NCBI RefSeq assembly: GCF_003641205.1
Contig: NZ_CP032762.1
Location: 5,724,001-5,788,000 of the forward strand
Origin: Rhodococcus sp. P1Y
Lineage (GTDB): Bacteria; Actinomycetota; Actinomycetes; Mycobacteriales; Mycobacteriaceae
Direction: 5' to 3'
DNA length: 64,000 nt
Within the stretch, counting starts at the first letter, position 1. Each line of letters begins with the position of its first letter. Both the position numbers and the translations under genes were made by a program. Below the pieces are notes generated by a model. The model ran no database searches, was not told the DNA's origin, and saw nothing but the letters and a program-made list of their open reading frames with translations. Shown here in pieces: positions 15,210 to 23,621 of this stretch.

Positions 15210-16408
15210 ACCAATGCACCTTCACTTTCCAATGTCTCGATCTGTTCGGCGGTGAGGCCGAGGATGTCGTGCAGGACGTATGTGTTGTCCTGGCCGCACA
15301 CGGGGGCCGCTCGGTCGGCGGACAGAGGCGTATCGCTGAGCTGGTACCTGGACCCCTCGACCGTTACTCGTCCGTGCAGGGGGTGGTCGAGTTCGACGAG
15401 ATGCCCACGGTGCCGGAGCTGCGGGTCCTCACAGAACGCCCGACTGTCGGCCGAGACGTGCGCGGCGATGCCGACGCGTTGCAGCAGGTCTTCGAGATCC
15501 TGAGCGCGGTGCCGCGCAGTCCACACCGCGACGAGATCGTCGAGTTCGCTACTGCGGCGCACCCGGACGTCGAGAGTTCGAAAATCGGATGCGGCGTCGG
15601 GAAGATTCATGATCGTGGCGAGCATCCGCCACTGGTCGTCGTCGCCGACGGTGATGGCCACGAAGCGGCCGTCTGCGCAGGGGTAAACACCGTTGGGTGA
15701 GAACGCCGCGTCGCTGTTTCCTCGCCGCTCCACAACCGCGCCCTCCGCCGAATACTTCGCCAGATAGGGCGACTGCAGGTAGGCACCGCACTCGACCTGC
15801 GAGATGTCGATGTACGCACCGACTCCGCTCTCCTCACGCTTCAGCAGGGCAGCGAGCAACGCCGCCAGGCCGAACCGCGGAGCCACATAGTCGGTGTACG
15901 GGCCGAACGGTCCGAGCGGAAGCCGATCCGCCCAACCGACGGTCGACTGAAAGCCCGACAGCGCAGCTCCGACGTTTCCGTAGCCGGCCAGGCCGCTGTA
16001 CGGACCGTCCTGTCCGTTGATGGAACTGCTCACCATGATCAGGCCAGGGTTGGTCGCGCGCAGAGTCTCGTAGTCGAGCCCCCACTTCTTCATTCGACCG
16101 GGCGCGTACGACTCGAGGACGACGTCCGCCCAGTCGGCGAGAGACCTGGCGACGGCCCGTGCGGCCGGGAGGCGAAGATCCAACGACATTCCGAGTTTGC
16201 CTGCGTTCACGTTACCGTAGAGAGCCGAGTTCTCATGTCCTGCAACACCGCCCTCGAAGGGCGGCATCAGACGGGCCGTCTCGACTTTGGTACCGGATTC
16301 GACGCGCACGACGGTTGCGCCTGCGTCGGCGAGGGCGCGTCCGACGAGTGGGCCCGCGACCACCCAGGACATGTCGAGGACCTTCACTCCAGCGAGAGGC
16401 TTGCTCAT
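15206..16408 (-). CDS. CaiB/BaiF family III CoA transferase
   Basis: A 400-residue family III CoA transferase that moves CoA between acids through an aspartyl-CoA thioester. N-terminal motif GVKVLDMSWVVAGPLVGRALADAGA, then VVLESYAPGRMKKWGLDYETL, and the catalytic Asp in YIDISQVE at about residue 201. All family landmarks are present. It is coupled by ATGA overlaps to the hydratase gene below and to a second CoA transferase above (16405-17637). The adjacent pair may form a heterodimer or act on different acids, as 2-methylfumaryl-CoA or bile-acid CoA transferases do. Confidence 0.85.
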   Translation of the reverse strand: MSKPLAGVKVLDMSWVVAGPLVGRALADAGATVVRVESGTKVETARLMPPFEGGVAGHENSALYGNVNAGKLGMSLDLRLPAARAVARSLADWADVVLESYAPGRMKKWGLDYETLRATNPGLIMVSSSINGQDGPYSGLAGYGNVGAALSGFQSTVGWADRLPLGPFGPYTDYVAPRFGLAALLAALLKREESGVGAYIDISQVECGAYLQSPYLAKYSAEGAVVERRGNSDAAFSPNGVYPCADGRFVAITVGDDDQWRMLATIMNLPDAASDFRTLDVRVRRSSELDDLVAVWTARHRAQDLEDLLQRVGIAAHVSADSRAFCEDPQLRHRGHLVELDHPLHGRVTVEGSRYQLSDTPLSADRAAPVCGQDNTYVLHDILGLTAEQIETLESEGALV

Positions 16409-17637
16409 GACGCGTTCTCCATGACGCGTGTGCCTACCCAGTCGGCGAGAACTTCCTCGGTGTGTTGCCCGATAGACGGTGCAGGCGATCGAACATGGAG
16501 GGTCTCTCCACTGACCTTCGCGAATGCACCCGGCATTCTCACTTCGCGACCTGCGTCGTCGACAACCGTCGAGTAGAACCCACGCGCATCCAGCTGCGGG
16601 CTCGCAGCAACATCACCGGTGTCGTAGATCGGCACGCACAGCAATCGGTGTTCACGTGCCGCTTCCAGCACCGCGTTCTTCGTCTTGCCTGCCAGGAACT
16701 CGGCGACGGCACCGCGGGCCTCGTCGAATCGAGCGTCGTCGAACTCCCCGCGTGCCACCATGTCGGGGACCTCACGCCAGTCGATGGACGCGAACCGCTC
16801 GTAGTCCGGATTCTCCGACGCCATCCACCTGAAGAATGCCGAGGTGAACGCACCGGAGGCGCGGCCGACAGTGAGATGGAATTCGATGAGACCGTCGGCG
16901 CAGCGCCACTTCTTCTTGGCGGGATCAGTACCGGAACCGCTGCCGGACTGATCCATCTTCTTCACCGGACCATCGACGAGTTTTTCCCACTCCGGGGATA
17001 CATCACCTGCGGTGTGAGCGAGAACCCTTCCCAGCGTGGCTGTTCCGAGGGATGCCTGCGCGGAGACGTCGACGTGCTGACCACGACCGGTGCGCGTCCG
17101 TGCCAGTAACGCGAACAAGGCACCGTCGGCTGCATCGGCGGCGGCGTGCAGAAAGGCCTGCGGAATCGAGATCCTGACCGGAGGGCGATCTTTCTCCCGA
17201 TGCGGGTCGAGCGGACCGCCCGCCGCCCAGACCACCAGGTCACTGGCGGCGTAGCGCGATTTCGGCCCGGTGGATCCGAACGCCGAGATCGAGACGTAGA
17301 CCAGGCGCGGGAACAGGGTGTGCAACTTCTCGAACCCGAGCCCAAGGCTGTCCATCACGCCGGGCCCTGCGGACTCGATCACGACGTCGGCCTGGGCGAT
17401 CAAGTCGTGGAGGCCCGCTGGATTCTCGAGGTCGATGGCTATGCCGCGTTTGTTGGCCGCGTAGGTGTCCCAGAAATACGATCCTCGAGGTCCGAGCGGC
17501 TCGGCCGTACGTGCCGAGGACCCATCGAGTGGCTCGACCTGGACCACGTCGGCGCCCAGATCGGCAAGCATCCGGCCTGCGAGCAGGCCACGATCGTCGG
17601 TGAAGTCGAGCACGCGGTACCGCTCCAACAGCGCCAT
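16405..17637 (-). CDS. CaiB/BaiF family III CoA transferase
   Basis: A 410-residue family III CoA transferase, promoter-proximal gene of the 10423-17637 operon. It has YRVLDFTDDRGLLAGRMLADLGADVVQVEP at residues 6-35, DVVIESAGPGVMDSLGLGFEKL, and the catalytic Asp in HVDVSAQASL. An unusual Lys/Ser-rich insert (PVKKMDQSGSGSGTDPAKKKW) occurs after the catalytic domain. I start at ATG 17637 with GGTGG upstream; GTG 17646 and TTG 17649 are in frame. It is divergent from the TetR gene. The paralogue at 15206 shares the fold but is clearly different in sequence. Confidence 0.82.
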   Translation of the reverse strand: MALLERYRVLDFTDDRGLLAGRMLADLGADVVQVEPLDGSSARTAEPLGPRGSYFWDTYAANKRGIAIDLENPAGLHDLIAQADVVIESAGPGVMDSLGLGFEKLHTLFPRLVYVSISAFGSTGPKSRYAASDLVVWAAGGPLDPHREKDRPPVRISIPQAFLHAAADAADGALFALLARTRTGRGQHVDVSAQASLGTATLGRVLAHTAGDVSPEWEKLVDGPVKKMDQSGSGSGTDPAKKKWRCADGLIEFHLTVGRASGAFTSAFFRWMASENPDYERFASIDWREVPDMVARGEFDDARFDEARGAVAEFLAGKTKNAVLEAAREHRLLCVPIYDTGDVAASPQLDARGFYSTVVDDAGREVRMPGAFAKVSGETLHVRSPAPSIGQHTEEVLADWVGTRVMENAS

Positions 17638-17690
17638 TGCGCCCACCAATCATGAAAAGGGAGAACACCTTCCGAATCAGCAGGAAGGCG

Positions 17691-17710
17691 GAACGTTTCT
17701 GAACGTTCTT
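17691..17710. promoter_or_regulatory. Tandem 10-bp repeat, candidate TetR operator
   Basis: GAACGTTTCT is followed directly by GAACGTTCTT, a two-unit direct repeat whose half GAACGTTC is palindromic. It lies in the 167-bp divergent gap between the CoA-transferase operon and the TetR gene. A local regulator site is plausible. TGTAAC and GTACA nearby form a weaker inverted repeat. Confidence 0.4.
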
Positions 17711-17804
17711 CGTCTGTAACTAGGAAAGTACACTCCCCCATGACGCGAATCAATGGTTTTCAGTGGTTCAGGTCACAAATTTTTCGAACGAGAAGGAGAA
17801 GGCA

Positions 17805-18398
17805 GTGCCGGACACCTCCAAGACGGGACGCCCACGCGACCCCGACCTGGAACGACGCGTGTTCGATGCCGCCGTCGACATCTTCGGAACCCAGGGGTGG
17901 GCCAAGTTCTCCATCGAGGCCGTCGCGCGCCAGGCCTCCGTCGGAAAGGCCTCCATCTACCTACGATGGCCGAACAAGAACACCCTGCTGCAGGACGCAA
18001 TCGAGGACCGCATCACCGTCGTCGCCACTCAGGATTCCGGTGACATCAAGGCCGACCTCCTCGAACTCGCCCGTCAGACCATGAGGCTGTACCTCGGCGG
18101 CGCTGGGCGAGCAATCTTTCGGATGGCCATCGAGGGTGATTCCATCCCCGGCGTCACCGATCAGTTTGCACTCTTCCGCGATTCGCAAACCCTTGCCGCA
18201 CGAGACATGGTCCGCAAGGCCATCGCCCGCGGAGAACTCCCCGCGGACACTTCGGTCACGCTGTTGCTCGAAACTTTGCTGGGCGCAATCATTCTGCACA
18301 CCCTCAGCACACCGAAGAAGCTGGACGACGCAGTGCGGGCGCACTCCGAGGAGTACGCCCGCAACCTGGTCGACCATGTATTGCGAACTACGCGCTGA
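17805..18398 (+). CDS. TetR-family transcriptional regulator
   Basis: A 197-residue TetR-type repressor. The N-terminal helix-turn-helix covers about residues 15-60 (VFDAAVDIFGTQG, then IEAVARQASVGKASIYLRW), where the recognition helix is VGKASIYLRWPNK; the rest is a helical ligand domain. GTG 17805 is chosen because AAGGAGAAGG precedes it; GTG 17763 is in frame but adds basic residues without a better site. It faces the CoA-transferase operon and probably represses that operon and itself, with a CoA ester or pathway acid as inducer. Its 3' end overlaps the convergent CoA transferase gene by 11 bp. Confidence 0.85.
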   Translation: MPDTSKTGRPRDPDLERRVFDAAVDIFGTQGWAKFSIEAVARQASVGKASIYLRWPNKNTLLQDAIEDRITVVATQDSGDIKADLLELARQTMRLYLGGAGRAIFRMAIEGDSIPGVTDQFALFRDSQTLAARDMVRKAIARGELPADTSVTLLLETLLGAIILHTLSTPKKLDDAVRAHSEEYARNLVDHVLRTTR

Positions 18399-19590
18399 CG
18401 ATCCCGCGCGTCGCGAGGTCGGTGAGTTCGTCTGCACTCAAGGACAACTCGGCCGTCAAGATCTCGGCCGTATGCTCCCCGACTCCGGGCACGCCGTCGT
18501 ACACCGGCCCGTCGTAGCTCTTCATGTGGAGAACCGGTCCCGGCATCAAGACCTTGCCCAGAACGTCGTTGCCGGTGATCTCCACCAATGTTCGCTCCAA
18601 GAAGTGCGGGTCCTGCACCACATCGGAGGCGTCGTTCACAGCGGCGCTCACCACCTCGAACTTCTCAAGGGTCGCAAGCACCTCGGCACGAGGCATGCTC
18701 TTGCACCAGTCGATCACCATCGTCTGCACGTCGTCGTTGTTCCGTAGGCGATCGGCATTGGTGGCGTAGCGCGGGTCGTCGATGATCTCCGCTTTTCCCA
18801 TCGCAGCGAACAACCGCTTGGCGATGGCCTGATTCGACGCAGCGATGGACAGAAACTTACCGTCGCCGGCCTCGTAGATGCCGCGAGGGGACGCGGCTCC
18901 GGTCGAATTGCCGATACGCTGTTGAATCTCGCCCGTCGCGGTGTACTTGAGGAACATGTCGCCGACGATGAACATCAGTGGCTCGTACAGCGCCACGTCG
19001 ACTTCCTCACCGAGACCGGTCTTTTCCCTCTTGAACAACGACATCGCCACGCCCATCGCGGCGGACAGGCCCGCGATGGAGTCGGCGAAACCGAACGGCG
19101 GCGAGGTGGGAGGCGAGTCCGGCCAGCCATTGACGTTTGCGAATCCACTGGCTGTCTCGGCGACGGTTCCGAAGCCCGGCAGCAGGCAGTTCGGTCCGGT
19201 CTGGCCGAAACCGGACACCCGAGCCAGAACGAGCCCGGGGTTGTCCTTCGACAGTTCCTCGAAGCCGAGTCCCCACGCCTCGAGACGTCCAGGCCTGAAG
19301 GACTCGATCACGACGTCCGCGCCGGCGATGAGACGCTTGACCAGCGCTCGACCTTCGGCGTCGCGCAAATCGATTCCCACCGAGCGCTTTCCTGCGTTGA
19401 GACGCGAGAACCCGAGCGACAAGCCTTCTTTCTGCGGGATCCACTGACGCGCATAGTCACCCGACGCTGGGTCCTCGACCTTGATCACCTCTGCCCCGAA
19501 GTCGCGGAGCATGCGGCCCGCCGTCGGCGCGGCGTACATCGTGCCGAGCTCGACGACCTTGATGCCCGCGAGCGGACCGATAGCGCCCAT
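18388..19590 (-). CDS. CaiB/BaiF family III CoA transferase
   Basis: A 400-residue family III CoA transferase, the third in this block and the last gene of the ten-gene operon. Landmarks are GIKVVELGTMYAAPTAGRMLRDFGA, VVIESFRPGRLEAWGLGFEEL, and the catalytic Asp in EEVDVALYEPL. The C-terminal part has EHTAEILTAELSLSADEL. ATG 19590 shares its A with the TGA of the aldehyde dehydrogenase gene (TGATG), so translation is coupled. Sequence is distinct from the 15206 and 16405 proteins, so it likely handles another acid or CoA donor. Confidence 0.85.
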   Translation of the reverse strand: MGAIGPLAGIKVVELGTMYAAPTAGRMLRDFGAEVIKVEDPASGDYARQWIPQKEGLSLGFSRLNAGKRSVGIDLRDAEGRALVKRLIAGADVVIESFRPGRLEAWGLGFEELSKDNPGLVLARVSGFGQTGPNCLLPGFGTVAETASGFANVNGWPDSPPTSPPFGFADSIAGLSAAMGVAMSLFKREKTGLGEEVDVALYEPLMFIVGDMFLKYTATGEIQQRIGNSTGAASPRGIYEAGDGKFLSIAASNQAIAKRLFAAMGKAEIIDDPRYATNADRLRNNDDVQTMVIDWCKSMPRAEVLATLEKFEVVSAAVNDASDVVQDPHFLERTLVEITGNDVLGKVLMPGPVLHMKSYDGPVYDGVPGVGEHTAEILTAELSLSADELTDLATRGIVSA

Positions 19591-21062
19591 CAGATCCTCC
19601 ACTGAATGTGCTTGACCTCTAGGTATTCCTTCATGCCCCATTCGCCGAGCTCACGGCCGACTCCGGACTTACCGTAGCCGCCGAACGGGGCGTCGGGACG
19701 CATGGAGCCACCTCCGTTGATCCACACCGTTCCGGCCCGGACCTGCTCCGCGACCCGCCTGGCCTCGATCGGATCGTCGCACCAGACGTTCGCCGCGAGG
19801 CCGTAGTCGGTGTCGTTGGCAAGACGGATCGCTTCCTCGGTGTCGGAGAACGGCACGATCACCGCGACGGGGCCGAAGATCTCTTGCTGGACAGCACGCG
19901 CGCTGTGTGGAAGTCCGCCCAGCAGAACCGGATTGACGAACCACCCTTTCTCCGGCAGCGGCTTGGTGACCTGGAGTAGCTTCGTGCCGCCCTCGGCGAC
20001 CGATCCGTCGATGAATCCGTTGACGCGAGCCTGATGGTCGGGGCGGATCATCGGTCCGATGTTGGTGGCGGGATCCCACGGGTCGCCGACCACCATCTGA
20101 TCGAAGGCCGACGCGCCTGCTTCGAGGAACTCGTCGTACACGCTGTCGTGCACCAGGAGCCGAGCGAGCGCCGCACATCCCTGGCCGCCGTTGCGTGCCC
20201 AGCGAAGATGCATCTCGACAGCGATCTTCTTGACGTCGACGCCTTCGAGCACAATGTTCGGAGACTTACCGCCGAGTTCGAGCGTCACACCGGTGAGATT
20301 GGCCGACGCCTGTTCCATGATCTTCGCGCCGACGCCGTCGGAGCCGGTGAACGAGACACGGTCCACACCGCGGTGCGACGATAGTTGCTGTCCCACATCG
20401 GCACCACCGATGATGACGTTCATGACACCCGGCGGCAGGCCAGATTCTTTGATGAGATCACCGAGGAACAGCGTCGTCAGCGGGGTCCGCGGCGACGGCA
20501 ACAGCACGACGGTACAGCCCGCGGCCAGCGCGGCACCGAACTTGAAGATCGCGAGGTTGAGCGGGTAGTTGTATCCGGTTATAGCGGCGACGACGCCGAC
20601 GGGCTGGTGGACCACGTCGCTCATCGTCGGAACAGGCTTGTCGTACTCACCGAGATGAATCGTGCGCTCGGTCTTCGCGGCCTCAGCCGCCCATCGAAGA
20701 TGCTCGTCGACCGCCATCTTCACCTGCAGGTACGACGCCAGCGACACTGGGCACCCGACCTCGTTGACGATCGAGGGCAGCAACCGGTCCGCGGCCTTCT
20801 CCAACGCGTCGGCGAAGCGGTGGATGTGCTTCGAGCGCTCTTCACCGCTCAGTGCGGACCACGCCGGAAATGCCTGCCGCGCTGCGGCTACTGCATCGTC
20901 CACCTGGCTGCTCGACGCTCCACCGACAGTCGCGATGACCTCTTCGGTGGCGGGGTTGTAGACGTCCCACGTCTCACCCTGAGGCTGAGCGTCGGTGTCG
21001 CCGATCAGCAGAGTCCTGGTGTCCGGTACCCACTTCTGGTCGATCTCTGCCACTGCAGTCAT
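19590..21062 (-). CDS. Aldehyde dehydrogenase
   Basis: NAD(P)-dependent aldehyde dehydrogenase of 490 residues, converting an aldehyde to an acid. Conserved residues are Asn in GYNYPLNLA (about 169), Glu in LELGGKSPNI (about 262), Cys in NGGQGCAA (about 296) and the EIFGPV segment. Start ATG 21062 is the best placed in the gap after the hydratase gene; the frame is open further upstream without support. In the operon it would finish oxidation of an alcohol made ring-opened or cleaved by the pathway, feeding the CoA transferase or CoA ligase. The substrate range of the family is too wide to narrow by eye. Confidence 0.88.
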   Translation of the reverse strand: MTAVAEIDQKWVPDTRTLLIGDTDAQPQGETWDVYNPATEEVIATVGGASSSQVDDAVAAARQAFPAWSALSGEERSKHIHRFADALEKAADRLLPSIVNEVGCPVSLASYLQVKMAVDEHLRWAAEAAKTERTIHLGEYDKPVPTMSDVVHQPVGVVAAITGYNYPLNLAIFKFGAALAAGCTVVLLPSPRTPLTTLFLGDLIKESGLPPGVMNVIIGGADVGQQLSSHRGVDRVSFTGSDGVGAKIMEQASANLTGVTLELGGKSPNIVLEGVDVKKIAVEMHLRWARNGGQGCAALARLLVHDSVYDEFLEAGASAFDQMVVGDPWDPATNIGPMIRPDHQARVNGFIDGSVAEGGTKLLQVTKPLPEKGWFVNPVLLGGLPHSARAVQQEIFGPVAVIVPFSDTEEAIRLANDTDYGLAANVWCDDPIEARRVAEQVRAGTVWINGGGSMRPDAPFGGYGKSGVGRELGEWGMKEYLEVKHIQWRI

Positions 21063-21079
21063 TTCATGCACCCTCTTTC

Positions 21080-21538
21080 TCAAAGCTCTGCCGGAAGTTT
21101 GGCCATCAACCCGACGCGTTCGAGGACGCAGACGATCTCGTCGCGTTGGTTGTAGCCGATGTGCTCGAACCACACGATGCCGGAATCGTCACGGCTCTTG
21201 GATTCGCGCTTGTTCTTGATGGTGGTCTCGGCGCGCAGGGTGTCGCCGTGAAACACCGGGTTGGGAAAGGTGATCTTCTCGTAGCCGAGGTTGCCGAGGG
21301 TGGTGCCCATGGTCAGCTCGGGTACATGGAACGCACCGATCAACGCAACGGTGAAGAGGCTGTTGAACAGTCGCTGCCCGTGGATCGTGCCCTTGCAGAA
21401 CTCCGCGTCGAGGTGCAGCGGCTGAATGTTCATCGTGAGCGAGGTGAACATGACGTTGTCCATTTCGGTCACCGTACGGGTCATCGCATGCCTGTAGTGC
21501 TTGCCGACCTCGAACTCTTCGAAATACAAGCCTCGCAT
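21080..21538 (-). CDS. MaoC-like hydratase, mesaconyl-CoA hydratase type
   Basis: A 152-residue MaoC-family hydratase. It begins GLYFEEFEVGKHYRHAMTRTVTEMDNV, a start shared with mesaconyl-CoA and related branched-enoyl-CoA hydratases, has NIQPLHLDAEF with the catalytic Asp/His region, and GNLGYEKITFPNPVFHGDTL. It lies immediately after a CitE-like lyase gene (stop and start one base apart). A mesaconyl-type hydratase beside a citramalyl/malyl-CoA-type lyase suggests hydration then cleavage of a methyl-branched unsaturated CoA ester. The exact substrate is inferred from this pairing. Confidence 0.8.
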   Translation of the reverse strand: MRGLYFEEFEVGKHYRHAMTRTVTEMDNVMFTSLTMNIQPLHLDAEFCKGTIHGQRLFNSLFTVALIGAFHVPELTMGTTLGNLGYEKITFPNPVFHGDTLRAETTIKNKRESKSRDDSGIVWFEHIGYNQRDEIVCVLERVGLMAKLPAEL

Positions 21539-22429
21539 TTACTTCTCGCCTCTCTCGATGATCGCTTCGGCGCGCTCCAGCCACTGAAGCGCTTTGTCGT
21601 AGTGCGCCTTGTCGATGTGCAGACCTCGATACCGCAACGCACCGGTCCCCTGCGCCTCGGCCTTCTCGTACGCTTCGGCCAACCCTCGGTAGAACTCGAT
21701 GTCCTGCTCCGACGGGCTGAACACAGCGTTGACGGTCTCGACGTGCGACGGGTGGATCGCGATCATGCCGCGAAAGCCGAGTTGACGGCCCTTGACCGCG
21801 AAATCTCGGAGACCGTCCAGATTTTCGAGGTCCTCCCACAGTCCGGTCAGCGCGTGGATCTTGGCCTCCCTGCACGCAAGAAGAACCCGGCTACGCAGGT
21901 AGAGAGTTTCGAGCCCCTCGGGTGTCCATTCGTATCCGACCTCGCGGGCGATATCCGCGTGCTCGGCGGACGGGCCGATCATCGCGCCCACGCGCGGCGA
22001 CGCTGTCGCGACCTCGAGGCAGTTGTGGATCGCCTTGACGGTCTCGACCGGCACGATGTATTCGAGGCCGTCGACACCGTTGCGCGCCTCGAAGTGGTCG
22101 AGCAATGCGTCGTACTGGAGCACGTCGACAGCCTTTTCGATCTTCGGCGCGAACACTCCGGTGAGGCCGGGGACGACGACGGCTTCGAGATCCGCGCCCG
22201 TGAGCCTCGTCGCAAGGGGGTTGACTCGAACGAACAGCCCCACATCGGGATTGGTTTCGCGGACCCTCCTGATCGACTCGGCAACCGTTGCGCGCGCGGA
22301 CTCTTTTTCCGGCAAGGGAACGGAGTCCTCGAGATCGAGTACGACGCAATCGGCGCCGGACGCGACGGCCTTGTCCACCCACCGCGGGCGGTGACCAGGC
22401 ACGAACAGGATCGAACGATACGGCTGCAT
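21539..22429 (-). CDS. CitE-like (HpcH/HpaI) CoA-ester lyase
   Basis: A 296-residue TIM-barrel lyase of the CitE/malyl-CoA lyase type, cleaving a 3-hydroxyacyl-CoA carrying a carboxyl group, with Mg2+. It opens with YRSILFVPGHRPRWVDKA, has the metal-site Asp-Glu in VVLDLEDSVP, Arg in LFVRVNPL, Glu in IVPVETVKAIHN and the MIGPSAEHAD loop, then RGMIAIHPSHV. All family positions seem present. The operon context (mesaconyl-type hydratase next door) suggests citramalyl- or methylmalyl-CoA-like substrates, giving acetyl-CoA or propionyl-CoA plus a keto acid. It is 11 bp downstream of an acyl-CoA dehydrogenase. Confidence 0.82.
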   Translation of the reverse strand: MQPYRSILFVPGHRPRWVDKAVASGADCVVLDLEDSVPLPEKESARATVAESIRRVRETNPDVGLFVRVNPLATRLTGADLEAVVVPGLTGVFAPKIEKAVDVLQYDALLDHFEARNGVDGLEYIVPVETVKAIHNCLEVATASPRVGAMIGPSAEHADIAREVGYEWTPEGLETLYLRSRVLLACREAKIHALTGLWEDLENLDGLRDFAVKGRQLGFRGMIAIHPSHVETVNAVFSPSEQDIEFYRGLAEAYEKAEAQGTGALRYRGLHIDKAHYDKALQWLERAEAIIERGEK

Positions 22430-22440
22430 GTCACTCCCCT

Positions 22441-23607
22441 TCAGTAGCTGCGCGGCAAGCCGAGAACATGCTCGGCGGTGTAGTTGAGGACCATCTCCTG
22501 GCTGATCGGCGCGATCCGCATCAGACGGGATTCCCGGAAGTACCGTTCGACGTGAAATTCCTTACCGAACCCGAATCCGCCGTGCACCTGCAGCGCTGCG
22601 TCCGCGGCGAAGAATCCCGCTTCGGCACACAAGTATTTGGCGGCGTTGGCTTCTCGGCCACACGGCAGGCCGGCGTCGACCATCCACGCAGCCTTGTCGA
22701 CGACGGCAGTGGCGGCATCGAGCCGGATGCGTGCTTCGGCGAGTTGGAAGGCAATGCCCTGGTTCTTGCCGATCGGGCGGCCGAACACCTCACGTTCCTT
22801 CGCGTACTGAGTTCCTCGTCTCAGTGCCGCTTCACCGATGCCGAGTGCGGCATTGGCCGAGATGACCCGCTCGGCGTTCAGACCGCCGAGGATGGTGCGG
22901 AATCCGTGTCCGACCTCGCCGACGACGTCCTCGTCAGCAACGAAGAGCTCGTCGATGAAGAGTTCGTTTGTGTCGACGGCGTTGCGACCCATCTTCGGGA
23001 TCGGACGAATCTGGACTTTGCTGCGATCCATGTCCGCGAACAGCAATGTCATTCCAGCAGTGCGTTTTTCGCCCTCGACGCGCGGACTGGTACGCACCAG
23101 GAGCAGCATCTTCTCGGCTTCCTGCGCCTTGGTGATCCACACTTTTTTGCCCGACACCAGAAATCCGCCGTCGACCTTCTTCGCGAACGTCTTGATGTTG
23201 GTGGTGTCGGTGCCTGCATCGGGCTCGGTAACGGCGAACGAGGTGTGCAGTTCACCGGTGACGACGCGTGGAAGGTACTTCTTCTTCATCGCCTCGCTGC
23301 CGTGATTGATGATCGGCTCGAATCCGAAGATGCCGATGTGCACTGCACTGCATCCGCCCATTCCCGCTCCGGACGCGGAGATCTCACGTTCGACGATCGC
23401 AGCCTCGGTGACGCCGAGTCCCCCGCCGCCGTACTCTTCGGGAACGGTCAGTCCGAGCCAACCGCCCTCGGCCACAGCGTTGTAGAAGTCCCACGGGAAT
23501 TCGTGGCTGTCGTCGTGCTCCATCCAGTAGTCGTCGGGAAACGCCTTGCAGAGCGTCTTGACCGCAGCGCGGATATCGTCGTGTGTGGGGTCGGAAGAGT
23601 AGTCCAT
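22441..23607 (-). CDS. Acyl-CoA dehydrogenase
   Basis: A 388-residue FAD acyl-CoA dehydrogenase. Signature stretches are FAVTEPDAGTDTTNI, VSGKKVWITKAQEAEKMLL, LNAERVISANAALGIGEAALRRG, REVFGRPIGKNQGI and LQVHGGFGFGKEFHVERYFRE. The C-terminal RIAPISQEMVLNYTAEHVLG holds the usual active-site region. It sits between the CoA ligase and the CitE-like lyase genes in the ten-gene operon, fitting a ligase-dehydrogenase-hydratase-lyase sequence. Alternative upstream starts exist in frame but ATG 23607 aligns with the family N-terminus. Confidence 0.87.
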   Translation of the reverse strand: MDYSSDPTHDDIRAAVKTLCKAFPDDYWMEHDDSHEFPWDFYNAVAEGGWLGLTVPEEYGGGGLGVTEAAIVEREISASGAGMGGCSAVHIGIFGFEPIINHGSEAMKKKYLPRVVTGELHTSFAVTEPDAGTDTTNIKTFAKKVDGGFLVSGKKVWITKAQEAEKMLLLVRTSPRVEGEKRTAGMTLLFADMDRSKVQIRPIPKMGRNAVDTNELFIDELFVADEDVVGEVGHGFRTILGGLNAERVISANAALGIGEAALRRGTQYAKEREVFGRPIGKNQGIAFQLAEARIRLDAATAVVDKAAWMVDAGLPCGREANAAKYLCAEAGFFAADAALQVHGGFGFGKEFHVERYFRESRLMRIAPISQEMVLNYTAEHVLGLPRSY

Positions 23608-23621
23608 GTATGTCTCCTGCG

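Noticed and set aside
17646..17656. CCAATCATGAA as another AT-rich motif copy
   Set aside because: It lacks the ATAAT part, has no neighbouring CRP-like site, and lies within the start region of the CoA transferase.
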